From: JAQIBY01 sp051747965
GTDB taxonomy: Bacteria; Bacteroidota; Bacteroidia; Bacteroidales; ML635J-15
NCBI GenBank assembly: GCA_051747965.1
Contig: JBNJGS010000018.1
Location: 1 to 42,663 of the forward strand
Reading direction: 5' to 3'
DNA: 42,663 nt
Both the position numbers and the translations under genes were made by a program. The notes under the pieces were generated by a model, which saw nothing but the letters and a program-made list of their open reading frames with translations, made no database searches and had not been told where the DNA came from. Every line of letters starts with the position of its first letter. The stretch's first letter is position 1. Of this stretch, positions 7,405 through 16,923 are shown one piece after another.

Positions 7405-8673
7405 TTACTGTTTACTGAGATTGCGCACAACAAAGCGGGCAGTATTCCGGGAGCGTTGCTCAAGTATAACTTCTTTTCCTGATAACATTTTTGTAACTGC
7501 CTCATCAGTAAAATGTCTTATGGTGATCAATTCGAGATTTTCATTGTACAGTATTTTGAAATCTTCGGACAGACGCTTGATCAAGGCCGGCAATTTCCGC
7601 TTATCGCAATTAAAACAAACCGAATAGGAGATGGCTGAGTTTTGACTTATGCTGACATGGGCATTGAATTTATCAAAAATGTCAAAAATCCGGCTTATGT
7701 GTTTTTCCATAATGAATGAAAAATCACGTGGAGAAATTGACATCAGAATTTGTTTATCTTTCACAATGTACACCGGAGCAAGTTTTACATCCTGATCCAC
7801 CCGGCGGATAATTGTTCCTTTGCTTTTGGAGTCGATAAAGGATCTGACGTACAGTGGTATGTTTTTGTTTTCCAGGGGTTTGATGGTGCGTGGGTGGATG
7901 ACTTTGGCTCCGAAATATGCAAGCTCAATGGCTTCCTGATAGGATATCAGCGGCAGTTTTTCACTGAAATCAAAGCGTTTTGGATCGGCATTCATGATTC
8001 CCGGTACATCTTTCCAGACGGTCACGTCTTTAGCATCTGCCAGCACGGCAAAAATGGAAGCGGTGTAGTCAGAACCTTCACGGCCCAGTGTTGTGTTGAT
8101 TCCTTCCGGCGTGCTGCCGATAAACCCCTGGGTGATTATGTGTTTTTGTATGTATCCAAGATGACGTTTGAAAGCTTTGCGGCTGGTTTCCCAGTCGATA
8201 TTGGCTTCGCGGTAGCTGTCATCGGTGCGGATAATGTTCCTGGCATCTATCCATTCATTTTTTACATCTGCCTGGCTGAGATAGGCGCTGATAATTTGTG
8301 TTGACAAGAGTTCACCGCATGGTACAATCTGGTCATATTCAAAATCGTAGTTCAGTGAAGGCGGCTGTTGTAACTTGTCAGAGAGATAGGACAGGGTGGT
8401 TTTATATTCAGGATGCTGGTCATTATCATCTTTACCGCAGAGTTCCTGATAAATGTTCTGATGATAATTTTTAATTTCTTCAAAAATTGCCTGTGCATTG
8501 GCAGAATCCCTTGTGAAATAGGCTTCAGTGAGATTTTCCAATGCATTTGTGGTTTTGTCCATTGCTGAAATCACGATGATTTTAGCACGTTCGGATTGTT
8601 TCAGTAAATCTGCAATTTTTTTTATGGATGCGGCATCTTTTACAGATGCTCCACCAAATTTATATATATGCAT
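7405..8673 (-). CDS. aspartate kinase
   Basis: A 422-residue monofunctional aspartate kinase, first step of the aspartate pathway to lysine, threonine, methionine and diaminopimelate. The N-terminal amino-acid kinase domain opens with K-F-G-G-A-S-V (residues 5-11). The substrate loop T-T-L-G-R-E-G-S-D-Y-T-A and the block K-D-V-P-G-I-M-N-A-D-P follow. G-A-K-V-I-H-P-R-T lies near residue 260. The last roughly 130 residues form a regulatory ACT region, so feedback control by an amino acid is expected, but the effector cannot be read. It starts two bases after the stop of the upstream permease gene, so the two are probably co-transcribed. Which isozyme (lysC-like or other) is not clear, so no symbol is given. 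Confidence 0.93.
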   Translation of the reverse strand: MHIYKFGGASVKDAASIKKIADLLKQSERAKIIVISAMDKTTNALENLTEAYFTRDSANAQAIFEEIKNYHQNIYQELCGKDDNDQHPEYKTTLSYLSDKLQQPPSLNYDFEYDQIVPCGELLSTQIISAYLSQADVKNEWIDARNIIRTDDSYREANIDWETSRKAFKRHLGYIQKHIITQGFIGSTPEGINTTLGREGSDYTASIFAVLADAKDVTVWKDVPGIMNADPKRFDFSEKLPLISYQEAIELAYFGAKVIHPRTIKPLENKNIPLYVRSFIDSKSKGTIIRRVDQDVKLAPVYIVKDKQILMSISPRDFSFIMEKHISRIFDIFDKFNAHVSISQNSAISYSVCFNCDKRKLPALIKRLSEDFKILYNENLELITIRHFTDEAVTKMLSGKEVILEQRSRNTARFVVRNLSKQ

Positions 8674-8675
8674 AA

Positions 8676-9788
8676 TTAGTCGTTTTTAATGCTTTTGGTA
8701 ATGCCCCGTACAAGTTTGTACTGGTTGAAAAATTCAAGGGCCAATACCCTGAGTACAGTATAGGAGGGGATCGCCAGCATCATGCCAATGACACCGGCCA
8801 GTTTTCCGGCAATAAGAATCACAAGAAAAACCTCCAGTGGATGTGCCCTTACCGAGTTGCCAAAAATGGTTGGTTGAAATACGCCCACATCAATGGCCTG
8901 GGTGATGACAAATGTAATAAAGGCAAAAATCAGCATGGGCAGCATTTCATCGTAAAAATCAATACCCAGATTTCCGGCAATAATAAGAACCATGCCAATG
9001 GCCGCACCAATCCATGGTCCCAGATAGGGAATCAGGTTTAAAAATCCCGCAATGATTCCAATAAGCAAGGCCAGGGAAAATTCTACCCCTGAAATTGTTA
9101 GTCCGGTAGTAACCAAAATGATGATTCCGGTAACCTGCCCGACAAGTCCGATAAAGTATCGCGAGATGAGTTTTCTGATTTTCCTGAGGGCATTTTCTGT
9201 TTTGTCCTCATAGCCTACAGGGACAAGCAATAGCACCCCGTAATCAAATAGCTTTTCTTCTTTCATGAAAAAGAAACTGATAAAAATTACGGAAAATATC
9301 CCGATAAGGACACTGCCCAGTGCACCACCTATGTTATTTATCAAAGAAGAGATTTCATCAAATTGTACCAGCCTGACGATTTTTTCTGTGATAAATTCCC
9401 TTGATGAAAATTCCTCTGAATCCCCCAGGGGGATGGAGTGAACCCACATATCGATTTCCTGGTAAGGGTCTTTCAGGTTTTTTGATAAAGTGGTGGGTTC
9501 TACCTTACTTAGCTCGGAAACCTGTTCTCCTACCAGGGGAATAATGATTCTGAAAAACATGACCAGCAAAAACAACATGCTTGCAAGTGTTATGGCTGAG
9601 GCCAGCCAGCGTGGTACGCGGAAACTTTTGATGTGTAGCTTCGTTAGCCTGTTTATCACCGGTCGGCCAATCATGGAAACCACTGCTGCAATTAGTATGT
9701 AGGCCACTATTTCCGTAAAGTACCAGAGGAAGGCCCCCAGTAGCACAAGGCTCAGAATACCGACAATATAACGGGTTGCTTTGTTCAT
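8676..9788 (-). CDS. AI-2E (PerM) family membrane transporter
   Basis: A 370-residue polytopic membrane protein of the AI-2E/PerM family. Two or three hydrophobic segments lie in the first 90 residues, a soluble stretch follows at about 90-150, and about five more segments lie after that. The conserved tail motif is visible: G-F-L-N-L-I-P-Y-L-G-P-W-I-G (around residues 246-259), then P-T-I-F-G-N-S-V-R-A-H-P-L near residue 308. Family members export varied small substrates or sodium ions; the original autoinducer-2 role does not hold for most of them. The protein acts in the inner membrane. The aspartate kinase gene follows after two bases, which suggests one transcript but gives no obvious functional link. 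Confidence 0.9.
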   Translation of the reverse strand: MNKATRYIVGILSLVLLGAFLWYFTEIVAYILIAAVVSMIGRPVINRLTKLHIKSFRVPRWLASAITLASMLFLLVMFFRIIIPLVGEQVSELSKVEPTTLSKNLKDPYQEIDMWVHSIPLGDSEEFSSREFITEKIVRLVQFDEISSLINNIGGALGSVLIGIFSVIFISFFFMKEEKLFDYGVLLLVPVGYEDKTENALRKIRKLISRYFIGLVGQVTGIIILVTTGLTISGVEFSLALLIGIIAGFLNLIPYLGPWIGAAIGMVLIIAGNLGIDFYDEMLPMLIFAFITFVITQAIDVGVFQPTIFGNSVRAHPLEVFLVILIAGKLAGVIGMMLAIPSYTVLRVLALEFFNQYKLVRGITKSIKND

Positions 9789-9910
9789 TTTGTTATTAAT
9801 CGTTTCCCGAAAGTAATAAAAAATCCCTTATCATGACAAACATCAGTCTAAATACTGAACAAATGCGTGATTATTTTACTTAACTTTACATAAACTTATT
9901 GGTTAAGAAT

Positions 9911-12900
9911 ATGAAAATACGAAATTGCGTTCTCTTCTTTGTTACTGCATTTTTTCTTTCAGGCTCTGCAATGGCACAGCCCTGGATGAAAGACTTTGAC
10001 ACAAAATCGGGTGAGCCCGGTTTTTATGAAATTCAGGAGGCCTTTAATGAATACTGGGCAAAAAGATCCTATGAAAAAGGCAAAGGTTTTAAACAGTTTA
10101 AGCGTTGGGAAAACTTTATGGAACCCCGTGTCAATGATGCGGGATATCTTGATGGTGATGCCCTGTATGATGCATGGAAAGATTACCGTATCATGCAGAA
10201 AAATACTGATAAATCAGAAACTGCAAACTGGATACATCTTGGTCCCGATGATACCCCTACCAACATAAATAGTCCTGGTACAAAGCGGGGAAGTGGCCGG
10301 CTGAATTGTGTGAGTTTTCATCCCACAGACCCGGACATTATCTATGTGGGTGCTCCTTCGGGAGGATTGTGGAAAACCACAGACGGCGGTTCTACCTGGG
10401 CTACAACCACAGATGATTTGCCTTCAATCGGCATCAGCGATGTGGCCATTCATCCTCTTGATCCGGAAATAATTTACATTGCCACCGGTGATGGAGATGC
10501 ACGGGACACCTACAGTGCCGGAATTCTGAAATCAACCGATGGAGGCAGTACCTGGTCAGAAGTTTTGCTTGATCTGGACATTACTTCCTTATACATTATA
10601 CGGCGCTTAAAAATAAATCCGGAAAATCCGGATGTAATCCTGGGAGCCGGTAACTTTGGCGTGATCCGTAGCGAAGACAGCGGTGCGACATGGGAAACAA
10701 AGGCCAGTGGACATTTTAAAGACCTGGAATTTAAACCGGGCAACGCCGATGTTGTTTTTGCTGCAACCTATGAATACAGCGGAGGGGCGGCAATATACCG
10801 CAGTTCCGATGGAGGCCAGACCTGGCAGGTAGTACATGATTTGAATGATGCCAACAGAATTGAAATGGCTGTGACTCCGGCTGATCCTACCCGTGTATAT
10901 GCGCTTGCATCTGCTGCAGATGATAATGGCTACCTGGGCATGTATCGCTCTGATGACAGCGGACTGACCTTTAATGAGGTGCACGATAACAATTCCCTGA
11001 ATCTGCTTGGCTGGTCAACCGACGGATCTGATTCCGGCGGTCAGGGCTGGTATGATCTGGCTTGTGCTGCAGACCCCGACAATGCCAATGCAGTGTACGT
11101 GGGTGGGGTAAATTCCTGGAAATCCACCAACGGAGGAAGCAGCTGGAACATTGTTTCACATTGGTATGGAGGAGATGGCGTACCCTATGTACATGCCGAT
11201 CATCATACCATGGATTTTTCACCTCATACCGGAGATCTCTATTCGGGCAATGATGGTGGCCTGCATAAAACCAGCAATGGCGGTTCCACCTGGATAGATA
11301 TTTCTGATGGCTTGCAGATACTGCAGATTTACCGTATGGGTATGTCAGAAACAAATCCCCAGCGCTTGCTTACCGGCACACAGGATAATGGTACCATGAG
11401 GCTAAACAGTGGTGACTGGAAAGCCATTATTGGCGGTGATGGCATGGAATGTGCCATTGATTACACCAATGAAGACGTGATGTATGGTACTGTTTACTAT
11501 GGTGCCATCAGGCGATCTACAGACGGCGGATATAATTTTACGGACATCAAGCCGGCAGGTTCCGGAGACGGTGCCTGGGTGACACCATTTGTGATTGATC
11601 CGCAGGATCCGAATACTCTGTACATGGGATTCTCCGAAGTGTATAAAACCACAAACCGTGGTGATACCTGGTATGTCATTTCCAGTGGTCTGACCGGGGG
11701 AACAAACCTGCAATCACTGGCAGTGGCGCCATCAGACCCATCTGTAATTTATGCAGCTACCTACAATGATATTTACCGTACAAGCAATGGTGGCAGTACC
11801 TGGTCAAATGTGAGCAGCGGAATACCGGGCAATTCAATAACTTATATCAGCATCAACCCGACAGATCCTGATATGCTATGGGTGAGCCTTAGTGGTTACA
11901 CCAACGGAGAAAAAGTATACCGCTCAGAAGATGGTGGCAGCACCTGGCAAAATTATTCTGATGGTTTACCCAATATACCTGCAAACTGCCTGGTGTATGA
12001 AAACAATACGAATCATGCCATGTATGCGGGAACAGACCTGGGTGTTTTTTACAGGAATGCAGGAATGCCCGGATGGGTTCCCTTTAATGAAGGTCTTCCC
12101 AATGTGATTGTCAACGAGCTGGAGATACAATACGATCTTGGTAAGCTGCGTGCTGCCACTTATGGTCGTGGCGTCTGGGAATCTGACCTGTTTGAGCTTG
12201 TGGCTCCACCGGTAGCGGATTTTACTGCTACCGTGATGAATGCCTGTGAGGGAGAAGTGCTGTTTGCCAGTACTTCCAGCGGCGCCCCGGAGTCTTATAC
12301 ATGGTCTTTTGGTGATGGCGAAAGCAGTACCGAGGCTTCCCCGACACATGTTTATTCCGACCTGGGTACATACAATGTTCAACTTATCGTTTCCAACAGC
12401 CTGGGTTCCGACACGGTCACCTTGCCGGTGGAATTGTCTGAGGAAGCTCTCGATGTTGACTTTATGAGCAATGTGACTACCACTTGTGAGCCTGCCGAAA
12501 TTCAGTTTACCAACCTCAGCGATGATCTCAGTTCATTTCTTTGGGAGTTTGGGGATGGAGCTACCTCCACAGAAATTGATCCGGAACATGCATATGAAGA
12601 TGTCGGAAGTTATACAGTAAGCCTCACCGGATTTTCTTCACTCTGTCCTGAAATCACAGAAACCAAAACAGACTATATCAGTTTTGATTCTGACAATATT
12701 GCTGAACTGAATATGCCTGAGTCCGGTTATGCTCCTGATCAAATGTGTTGTGAAGGTCGCTTGTTTGATGATGGCGGTGAAGACGGTAATTATTCTGACA
12801 ATACCAACGGAAAGGTAAAAATCCTTCCGACCGATGCTGATCAGATAGAATTTAATTTTGTAAGTTTTGATATAGAAGCCGGCCCGGCTCAAAGCTGTGA

Positions 12901-13582
12901 TTATGACCACCTCAGTATTTTTAACGGCACATTTGTATATGCTGGCAATCTGCTTGGAAGATATTGTAACAACAATCCCCCCTCGGGCAGCATCATCTCG
13001 GAAAGCGGTGAGGTTGTGGTACAACAATACACGGATCCCGGGGTAAATGAGGCAGGTTTTGAGCTTACCTGGCAATGTCTGAAAGTTGACTTTCTCCATG
13101 CGCCTGATGCTGACAATTATCAACAAATTGATTTCACCGATATCTCCACCAATTATCCTTCGTCCTGGCTCTGGGACTTTGGGGATGGCAATTCCAGTGA
13201 TGATCAGAATCCCACACATACATACGCTCAGGATGCTGTGTATGAAGTAAGCCTTACTGTTACCAATGAGCAGGGAACATACACGGAAACAAAGGAACTG
13301 AATATAGGCGATGTGGGCATAGCTGATAAAGAAGAGCTGGATGGTATCAGCGTTTTCCCGAATCCGGTAAGCAAGGGCCTTGTTTTTGTCCAGTCGGAAA
13401 AATCGGGGGACATCACATATGAAATCAGTACTGCAGACGGAAAAGTAGTAAGGAAAGGCGATATGTCCCTTGCTGCTGACAGCAGAACAGGCATCAATGT
13501 AAAAGGCCTGGCCGGAGGAGTATATAATCTGAAAATCATCATGGATGATGATTCTGTTGTTCATCGTATCAGTATTTTGTGA
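9911..13582 (+). CDS. large secreted BNR/PKD/CUB protein with T9SS sorting domain
   Basis: A 1223-residue secreted protein. The open frame extends to a TTG at 9899, but the ATG at 9911 gives a clean signal peptide (M-K-I-R-N then a hydrophobic core, cleavage after A-M-A). Domains in order: about eleven BNR/sialidase-type repeats (S-x-D-G-G-x-T-W) from about 155 to 680, forming one or two beta-propellers as in VPS10/sortilin-like proteins; PKD domains at about 765-845 and 848-925, each with W-x-F-G-D-G; a CUB-like domain at about 935-1057 with paired Cys and a C-D-Y-D-H-L segment; a third PKD at about 1060-1132; and a type A T9SS sorting domain from 1146 (V-F-P-N-P) to the end. It probably sits on the cell surface or is released, binding proteins or glycans. 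No hydrolase active site was found. The M1 peptidase follows 17 bases later. Confidence 0.88.
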   Translation: MKIRNCVLFFVTAFFLSGSAMAQPWMKDFDTKSGEPGFYEIQEAFNEYWAKRSYEKGKGFKQFKRWENFMEPRVNDAGYLDGDALYDAWKDYRIMQKNTDKSETANWIHLGPDDTPTNINSPGTKRGSGRLNCVSFHPTDPDIIYVGAPSGGLWKTTDGGSTWATTTDDLPSIGISDVAIHPLDPEIIYIATGDGDARDTYSAGILKSTDGGSTWSEVLLDLDITSLYIIRRLKINPENPDVILGAGNFGVIRSEDSGATWETKASGHFKDLEFKPGNADVVFAATYEYSGGAAIYRSSDGGQTWQVVHDLNDANRIEMAVTPADPTRVYALASAADDNGYLGMYRSDDSGLTFNEVHDNNSLNLLGWSTDGSDSGGQGWYDLACAADPDNANAVYVGGVNSWKSTNGGSSWNIVSHWYGGDGVPYVHADHHTMDFSPHTGDLYSGNDGGLHKTSNGGSTWIDISDGLQILQIYRMGMSETNPQRLLTGTQDNGTMRLNSGDWKAIIGGDGMECAIDYTNEDVMYGTVYYGAIRRSTDGGYNFTDIKPAGSGDGAWVTPFVIDPQDPNTLYMGFSEVYKTTNRGDTWYVISSGLTGGTNLQSLAVAPSDPSVIYAATYNDIYRTSNGGSTWSNVSSGIPGNSITYISINPTDPDMLWVSLSGYTNGEKVYRSEDGGSTWQNYSDGLPNIPANCLVYENNTNHAMYAGTDLGVFYRNAGMPGWVPFNEGLPNVIVNELEIQYDLGKLRAATYGRGVWESDLFELVAPPVADFTATVMNACEGEVLFASTSSGAPESYTWSFGDGESSTEASPTHVYSDLGTYNVQLIVSNSLGSDTVTLPVELSEEALDVDFMSNVTTTCEPAEIQFTNLSDDLSSFLWEFGDGATSTEIDPEHAYEDVGSYTVSLTGFSSLCPEITETKTDYISFDSDNIAELNMPESGYAPDQMCCEGRLFDDGGEDGNYSDNTNGKVKILPTDADQIEFNFVSFDIEAGPAQSCDYDHLSIFNGTFVYAGNLLGRYCNNNPPSGSIISESGEVVVQQYTDPGVNEAGFELTWQCLKVDFLHAPDADNYQQIDFTDISTNYPSSWLWDFGDGNSSDDQNPTHTYAQDAVYEVSLTVTNEQGTYTETKELNIGDVGIADKEELDGISVFPNPVSKGLVFVQSEKSGDITYEISTADGKVVRKGDMSLAADSRTGINVKGLAGGVYNLKIIMDDDSVVHRISIL

Positions 13583-13599
13583 TACACAAAAATTGAATT

Positions 13600-15516
13600 A
13601 TGAAAAAAGCAAGTGGAATATTTTTGCTGATATTCATCAGCCTGCATGTGTTAGCACAGCAGGCTGTTGAGGCATATAAATCCGACAATGATAAAGTTCT
13701 GCATCCTGCTTATCAGCAAAAGCACCGTGCGGCTGATGATTATGATGTTATCTTTTATTATCTGGACCTGATCCTGGACAACACAAGTTCATTTGTCAGC
13801 GGAACAGCACTGGTTGATCTGGAAATAATTGAGCCTGGTTTATCTGCTATTGAGCTCGATATGGTTGATGAGCTGAGTATTGATGAGGTGAGAGTGAACG
13901 GGACGGTAAGCAGTTTTACCCATGAGTATGATATGCTCAGCATTCCCCTGGAGAGGGCAAAGCAGAAATCACTCCTGACTGTGGAGGTAGATTATGCAGG
14001 TACCCCACCTTATGGCATGTATAATTCCACAGACAATACCCTGGGGGAAACCACCACTTACAGCTTGTCTGAACCTTTTGATGCCATGGGCTGGTTTCCT
14101 GTTAAACAGGATTTGACAGACAAAGCCGATTCATCCCGGGTATATATAACAGTACCTGATAATCTGAAAGCGGCTTCCAATGGTTTATTAAGCGGAACAA
14201 CAGACATGGGTGAGGGACAAACGCGTTATGAGTGGGAGTCATCTTATCCCATTGCGTATTATCTGATTTCTGTTGCCGTAGGTAATTACCAGGATTATTC
14301 ATTTTATGCACATCCGGCAGAAATTGAAGATTCCATTCTGATACAGAATTATATATATGATTACCCCGGTTACCTGACTTACTACAAGGACAATATTGAT
14401 GAAACAGGTGATATGATTGAAGCATTGTCATCTTTGCTTGGTATATATCCTCATCATGAGGAAAAGTACGGCCATGCTGTAGTTAAGATAAACGGTGGTA
14501 TGGAGCATCAGACCATGACAAGTATGGGTTATTTCAGTTTTGTTCTTGTGGCCCATGAGCTGGGTCATTCATGGTTTGGAAATTATCTTACCTGTGCAAG
14601 CTGGCAGGATATCTGGATCAATGAAGGATTTGCTGTTTATTCGGAATATCTTGTAGCACAGGAAGTACGCACAGAGGCTGAATCCAGGGAATGGCTTGAA
14701 ACAAATGCCTACAATTCCAAAGCATATGATGACGGCTCTGTTTACGTGCCTTTTGAAGATGCCAACAATGTCAGCCGGATATTTGATTACACCCTCTCAT
14801 ACAAAAAAGGCGGTATGCTGGTTCATATGATTCGCTACCTGCTTGATGATGATGCAATATTTTTTGATGTACTGCAAACATATCTTGATGTGTATGCGGA
14901 TTCCATGGCTACAGGAGATGATTTCAAAAATGTGCTGGAAGATGTCAGCGGCATGGACTTTACCAACTTCTTTGATCAGTGGTATTATGGAGAAGGCTAT
15001 CCTGTTTACGATGTACAGTGGTATCAGGCCAACGATACGCTTGTTATCAGCACCAATCAGACAGGATCCTGTTTTGAAGCTCCCTTGTTTACCATGCCGG
15101 TTGAGTATATGCTGCATTTTGAAGATGGTGACAGCCTCTTAATAAAGTTGCCACACAATGCTGCGGAGGAGGAGTATGTAATTCCTGAAGACAGGACTGT
15201 CAGCAATATTGATTTTGATCCCCGTTTATGGCTGATGGCTGATCACAGCATAGAACAAATCACAGGCATAGATGAACAAAAGACGGCCTGTCGCCTGTAT
15301 CCGAATCCTGCCCGCAACAGACTGAATATCATGACCGGCAGAACGGCGGATTATGATATAGAAATCAGAAATGTGCAGGGCCACCTGCTTTATCAGGAAC
15401 AATTTACCGGAAATTCCCACAGCATGGATATCTCTTTTCTGAGCAAAGGAGTATATGTTTTCAGAATTTCATCAGACACAAATGCTGTCAAAACTGAAAA
15501 ACTGATTGTGAATTGA
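13600..15516 (+). CDS. secreted M1-family metallopeptidase with T9SS sorting domain
   Basis: A 638-residue protein with a signal peptide (cleavage near L-A-Q). The N-terminal beta domain is followed by the gluzincin catalytic domain. The zinc site is H-E-L-G-H (H319, E320, H323) with the third ligand in N-E-G-F-A (E342), giving the exact HEXXH-x18-E spacing of clan MA. The upstream substrate motif reads G-G-M-E-H (about 298-302), where classical M1 aminopeptidases have G-x-M-E-N. The C-terminal roughly 75 residues are a T9SS type A sorting domain starting at L-Y-P-N-P and ending K-T-E-K-L-I-V-N. It lacks the large C-terminal alpha domain of full-length M1 enzymes. It is probably a surface or released aminopeptidase, co-transcribed with the upstream BNR protein (17-base gap). 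Confidence 0.92.
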   Translation: MKKASGIFLLIFISLHVLAQQAVEAYKSDNDKVLHPAYQQKHRAADDYDVIFYYLDLILDNTSSFVSGTALVDLEIIEPGLSAIELDMVDELSIDEVRVNGTVSSFTHEYDMLSIPLERAKQKSLLTVEVDYAGTPPYGMYNSTDNTLGETTTYSLSEPFDAMGWFPVKQDLTDKADSSRVYITVPDNLKAASNGLLSGTTDMGEGQTRYEWESSYPIAYYLISVAVGNYQDYSFYAHPAEIEDSILIQNYIYDYPGYLTYYKDNIDETGDMIEALSSLLGIYPHHEEKYGHAVVKINGGMEHQTMTSMGYFSFVLVAHELGHSWFGNYLTCASWQDIWINEGFAVYSEYLVAQEVRTEAESREWLETNAYNSKAYDDGSVYVPFEDANNVSRIFDYTLSYKKGGMLVHMIRYLLDDDAIFFDVLQTYLDVYADSMATGDDFKNVLEDVSGMDFTNFFDQWYYGEGYPVYDVQWYQANDTLVISTNQTGSCFEAPLFTMPVEYMLHFEDGDSLLIKLPHNAAEEEYVIPEDRTVSNIDFDPRLWLMADHSIEQITGIDEQKTACRLYPNPARNRLNIMTGRTADYDIEIRNVQGHLLYQEQFTGNSHSMDISFLSKGVYVFRISSDTNAVKTEKLIVN

Positions 15517-15669
15517 TGACTTTGGTCAGTTTTGGGGGGATATTTTTCTGGAAATGCTTTTTAGAAGCCTCGTAAAGCACATAAAATCAATAAATAAGGG
15601 GGATTGTTAGAATCGTTTTAAATTAGAGTAAAACTTGCTAAAATATTTCCCAATTCAAACAAGTAACTT

Positions 15670-15677
15670 TAAGTTTG
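15670..15677 (+). promoter_or_regulatory. putative -7 element for the ferredoxin gene
   Basis: TAAGTTTG is an exact TAnnTTTG match ending 30 bases before the ferredoxin ATG. An overlapping near-match TAACTTTA lies at 15664-15671. No TTG at the expected upstream spacing was found. Confidence 0.35.
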
Positions 15678-15707
15678 TATTAGTGATAACCTAAAAAATA
15701 AAGAAAA

Positions 15708-15878
15708 ATGGCTTACGTAATTACTGATGATTGTACAGCTTGTGGAACATGTTTAGATGAATGTCCCGTGGACGCGATTTCTGAAGGAGATATTTATGTG
15801 ATTGATCCTGATGTATGCACTGACTGTGGTGCATGCGCTGATGTTTGTCCTGTAGAGGCAATTCACCCGGAAGACTAG
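15708..15878 (+). CDS. 2[4Fe-4S] ferredoxin (56 residues)
   Basis: A 56-residue bacterial-type ferredoxin. It has two classical cluster motifs: C9-x2-C12-x2-C15-x3-C19-P and C37-x2-C40-x2-C43-x3-C47-P, the pseudo-symmetric arrangement of clostridial-type ferredoxins. It is rich in Asp/Glu and has almost no basic residues, as expected for a low-potential electron carrier. It is cytoplasmic. It would pass electrons to or from enzymes such as pyruvate:ferredoxin oxidoreductase, which fits an anaerobic or facultative metabolism, but no partner gene is next to it. It is a single-gene unit with an upstream -7 element and a strong terminator at 15902-15934. Confidence 0.95.
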   Translation: MAYVITDDCTACGTCLDECPVDAISEGDIYVIDPDVCTDCGACADVCPVEAIHPED

Positions 15879-15901
15879 TACAATTAACATAGGAAACGGA
15901 G

Positions 15902-15934
15902 AAAGGCATTTGCGATAGTAGATGCCTTTTTTTT
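15902..15934 (+). terminator. rho-independent terminator after ferredoxin
   Basis: AAAGGCAT (15902-15909) pairs with ATGCCTTT (15922-15929) around a 12-base loop, and the T run continues to 15934. It lies between the convergent ferredoxin and rsgA genes. The T tract favours the plus strand. Confidence 0.85.
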
Positions 15935-15935
15935 A

Positions 15936-16871
15936 TTAATAATCGGCCTCCCGGTGTTTAGACTGATCATCAAAAAACAGGTTGATATAAGACATATACC
16001 GTGATTCTGCAATTTCTCCGTCTATCACAGCCTGTTTGACTGCGCAGCCCGGTTCATCGGTATGCAGGCAATTGTAGTACTTGCAGTCTTTTGCATAATG
16101 AAAAATTTCCGGGAAAAAATGATACAATTCATTCTTTTCAATGTGAACAATTCCGAAAGCCCTGATTCCCGGTGTATCAATCACCCAGCCTCCGAATGAA
16201 AGTTCATGCATTTCTGCAAAACTTGTGGTGTGTTTTCCTGATTTGTGGGCATCTGAAATGCTTGCGGTTTTCAGCTTAAGATGATTATCTGCAAGATTGA
16301 TAAGGGTGGATTTTCCCACCCCTGAGTGACCAGCCAGAACAGAAGTTTTGTTCTTCAGGATGCTGCGGATATGGTCTTTTTCATCTTCCCTGGTGGCTGA
16401 TGTCGTGTGAATTTCCCTGACAATACCCTGATAGATTTCCCTGAGCTCTTCCAGTTCAAGGATTTCTTCTTCGCTGTACAGGTCTGCTTTATTAAAAAGC
16501 AACACAACCGGAATGCCAAAAGATTCGGCGCTGACCAGAAAACGGTCAATAAACAGTCTGGTTGTTTTGGGAAAGGCCAGTGTGACTACAAGAACCGCCT
16601 GATCAATATTGGCAGCAATGACCTGGGATTTTCGTGATAAATTGGTGGCCTTGCGCAGGAGATGATTGCGACGTTTTTCCACATCGTGGATAATGCCTTC
16701 ACCTTTATCAGCGTCAGGCTCAAAAGATACCACATCACCCACGGCAACCGGGTTGGTAGCCCGGCTGTTTTTCAGGCGCATGCGACCCCTGAGAACACAG
16801 GAGAATACATGACGACCGGAACGGACTGTATAATCCTTTCCGGTCGATTTTATGACAATTCCTTTTTGCAA
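15936..16871 (-). CDS. rsgA: ribosome small-subunit-dependent GTPase RsgA
   Basis: A 311-residue circularly permuted GTPase that helps mature the 30S ribosomal subunit. An N-terminal OB fold (residues 1-75) is followed by the GTPase motifs in permuted order: G4 (L-F-N-K-A-D), then G1 (G-H-S-G-V-G-K-S), then G3 (D-T-P-G). The C-terminal zinc domain has C-K-Y-Y-N-C-L-H and a later Cys (Cys-x4-Cys-x-His-x6-Cys). The start codon is TTG at 16871-16869 (M-Q-K-G-I-V-I-K). The family N-terminus begins at this point, an in-frame TAA lies two codons upstream, and the next in-frame ATG would cut into the OB fold. The gene follows trxA after 52 bases and is probably part of dnaE-trxA-rsgA. Confidence 0.95.
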   Translation of the reverse strand: MQKGIVIKSTGKDYTVRSGRHVFSCVLRGRMRLKNSRATNPVAVGDVVSFEPDADKGEGIIHDVEKRRNHLLRKATNLSRKSQVIAANIDQAVLVVTLAFPKTTRLFIDRFLVSAESFGIPVVLLFNKADLYSEEEILELEELREIYQGIVREIHTTSATREDEKDHIRSILKNKTSVLAGHSGVGKSTLINLADNHLKLKTASISDAHKSGKHTTSFAEMHELSFGGWVIDTPGIRAFGIVHIEKNELYHFFPEIFHYAKDCKYYNCLHTDEPGCAVKQAVIDGEIAESRYMSYINLFFDDQSKHREADY

Positions 16872-16923
16872 ATGTTACTGTCCCTTTTGTTTGTTACAAA
16901 TGACAGGTTTTGGATACATGTAT

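Noticed and set aside
7750..8304. Plus-strand frame of 184 codons
   Set aside because: It lies wholly opposite the kinase domain of aspartate kinase, which has complete motifs on the minus strand.
9899..9910. TTG as the start of the BNR protein (and likewise TTG at 20926, 20970, 30999 and 31464)
   Set aside because: In each case an in-frame ATG shortly downstream fits the family N-terminus or signal peptide better.
12638..13564. Minus-strand frame of 308 codons
   Set aside because: It is the antisense of the PKD/CUB part of the BNR protein, whose domains are clear on the plus strand.
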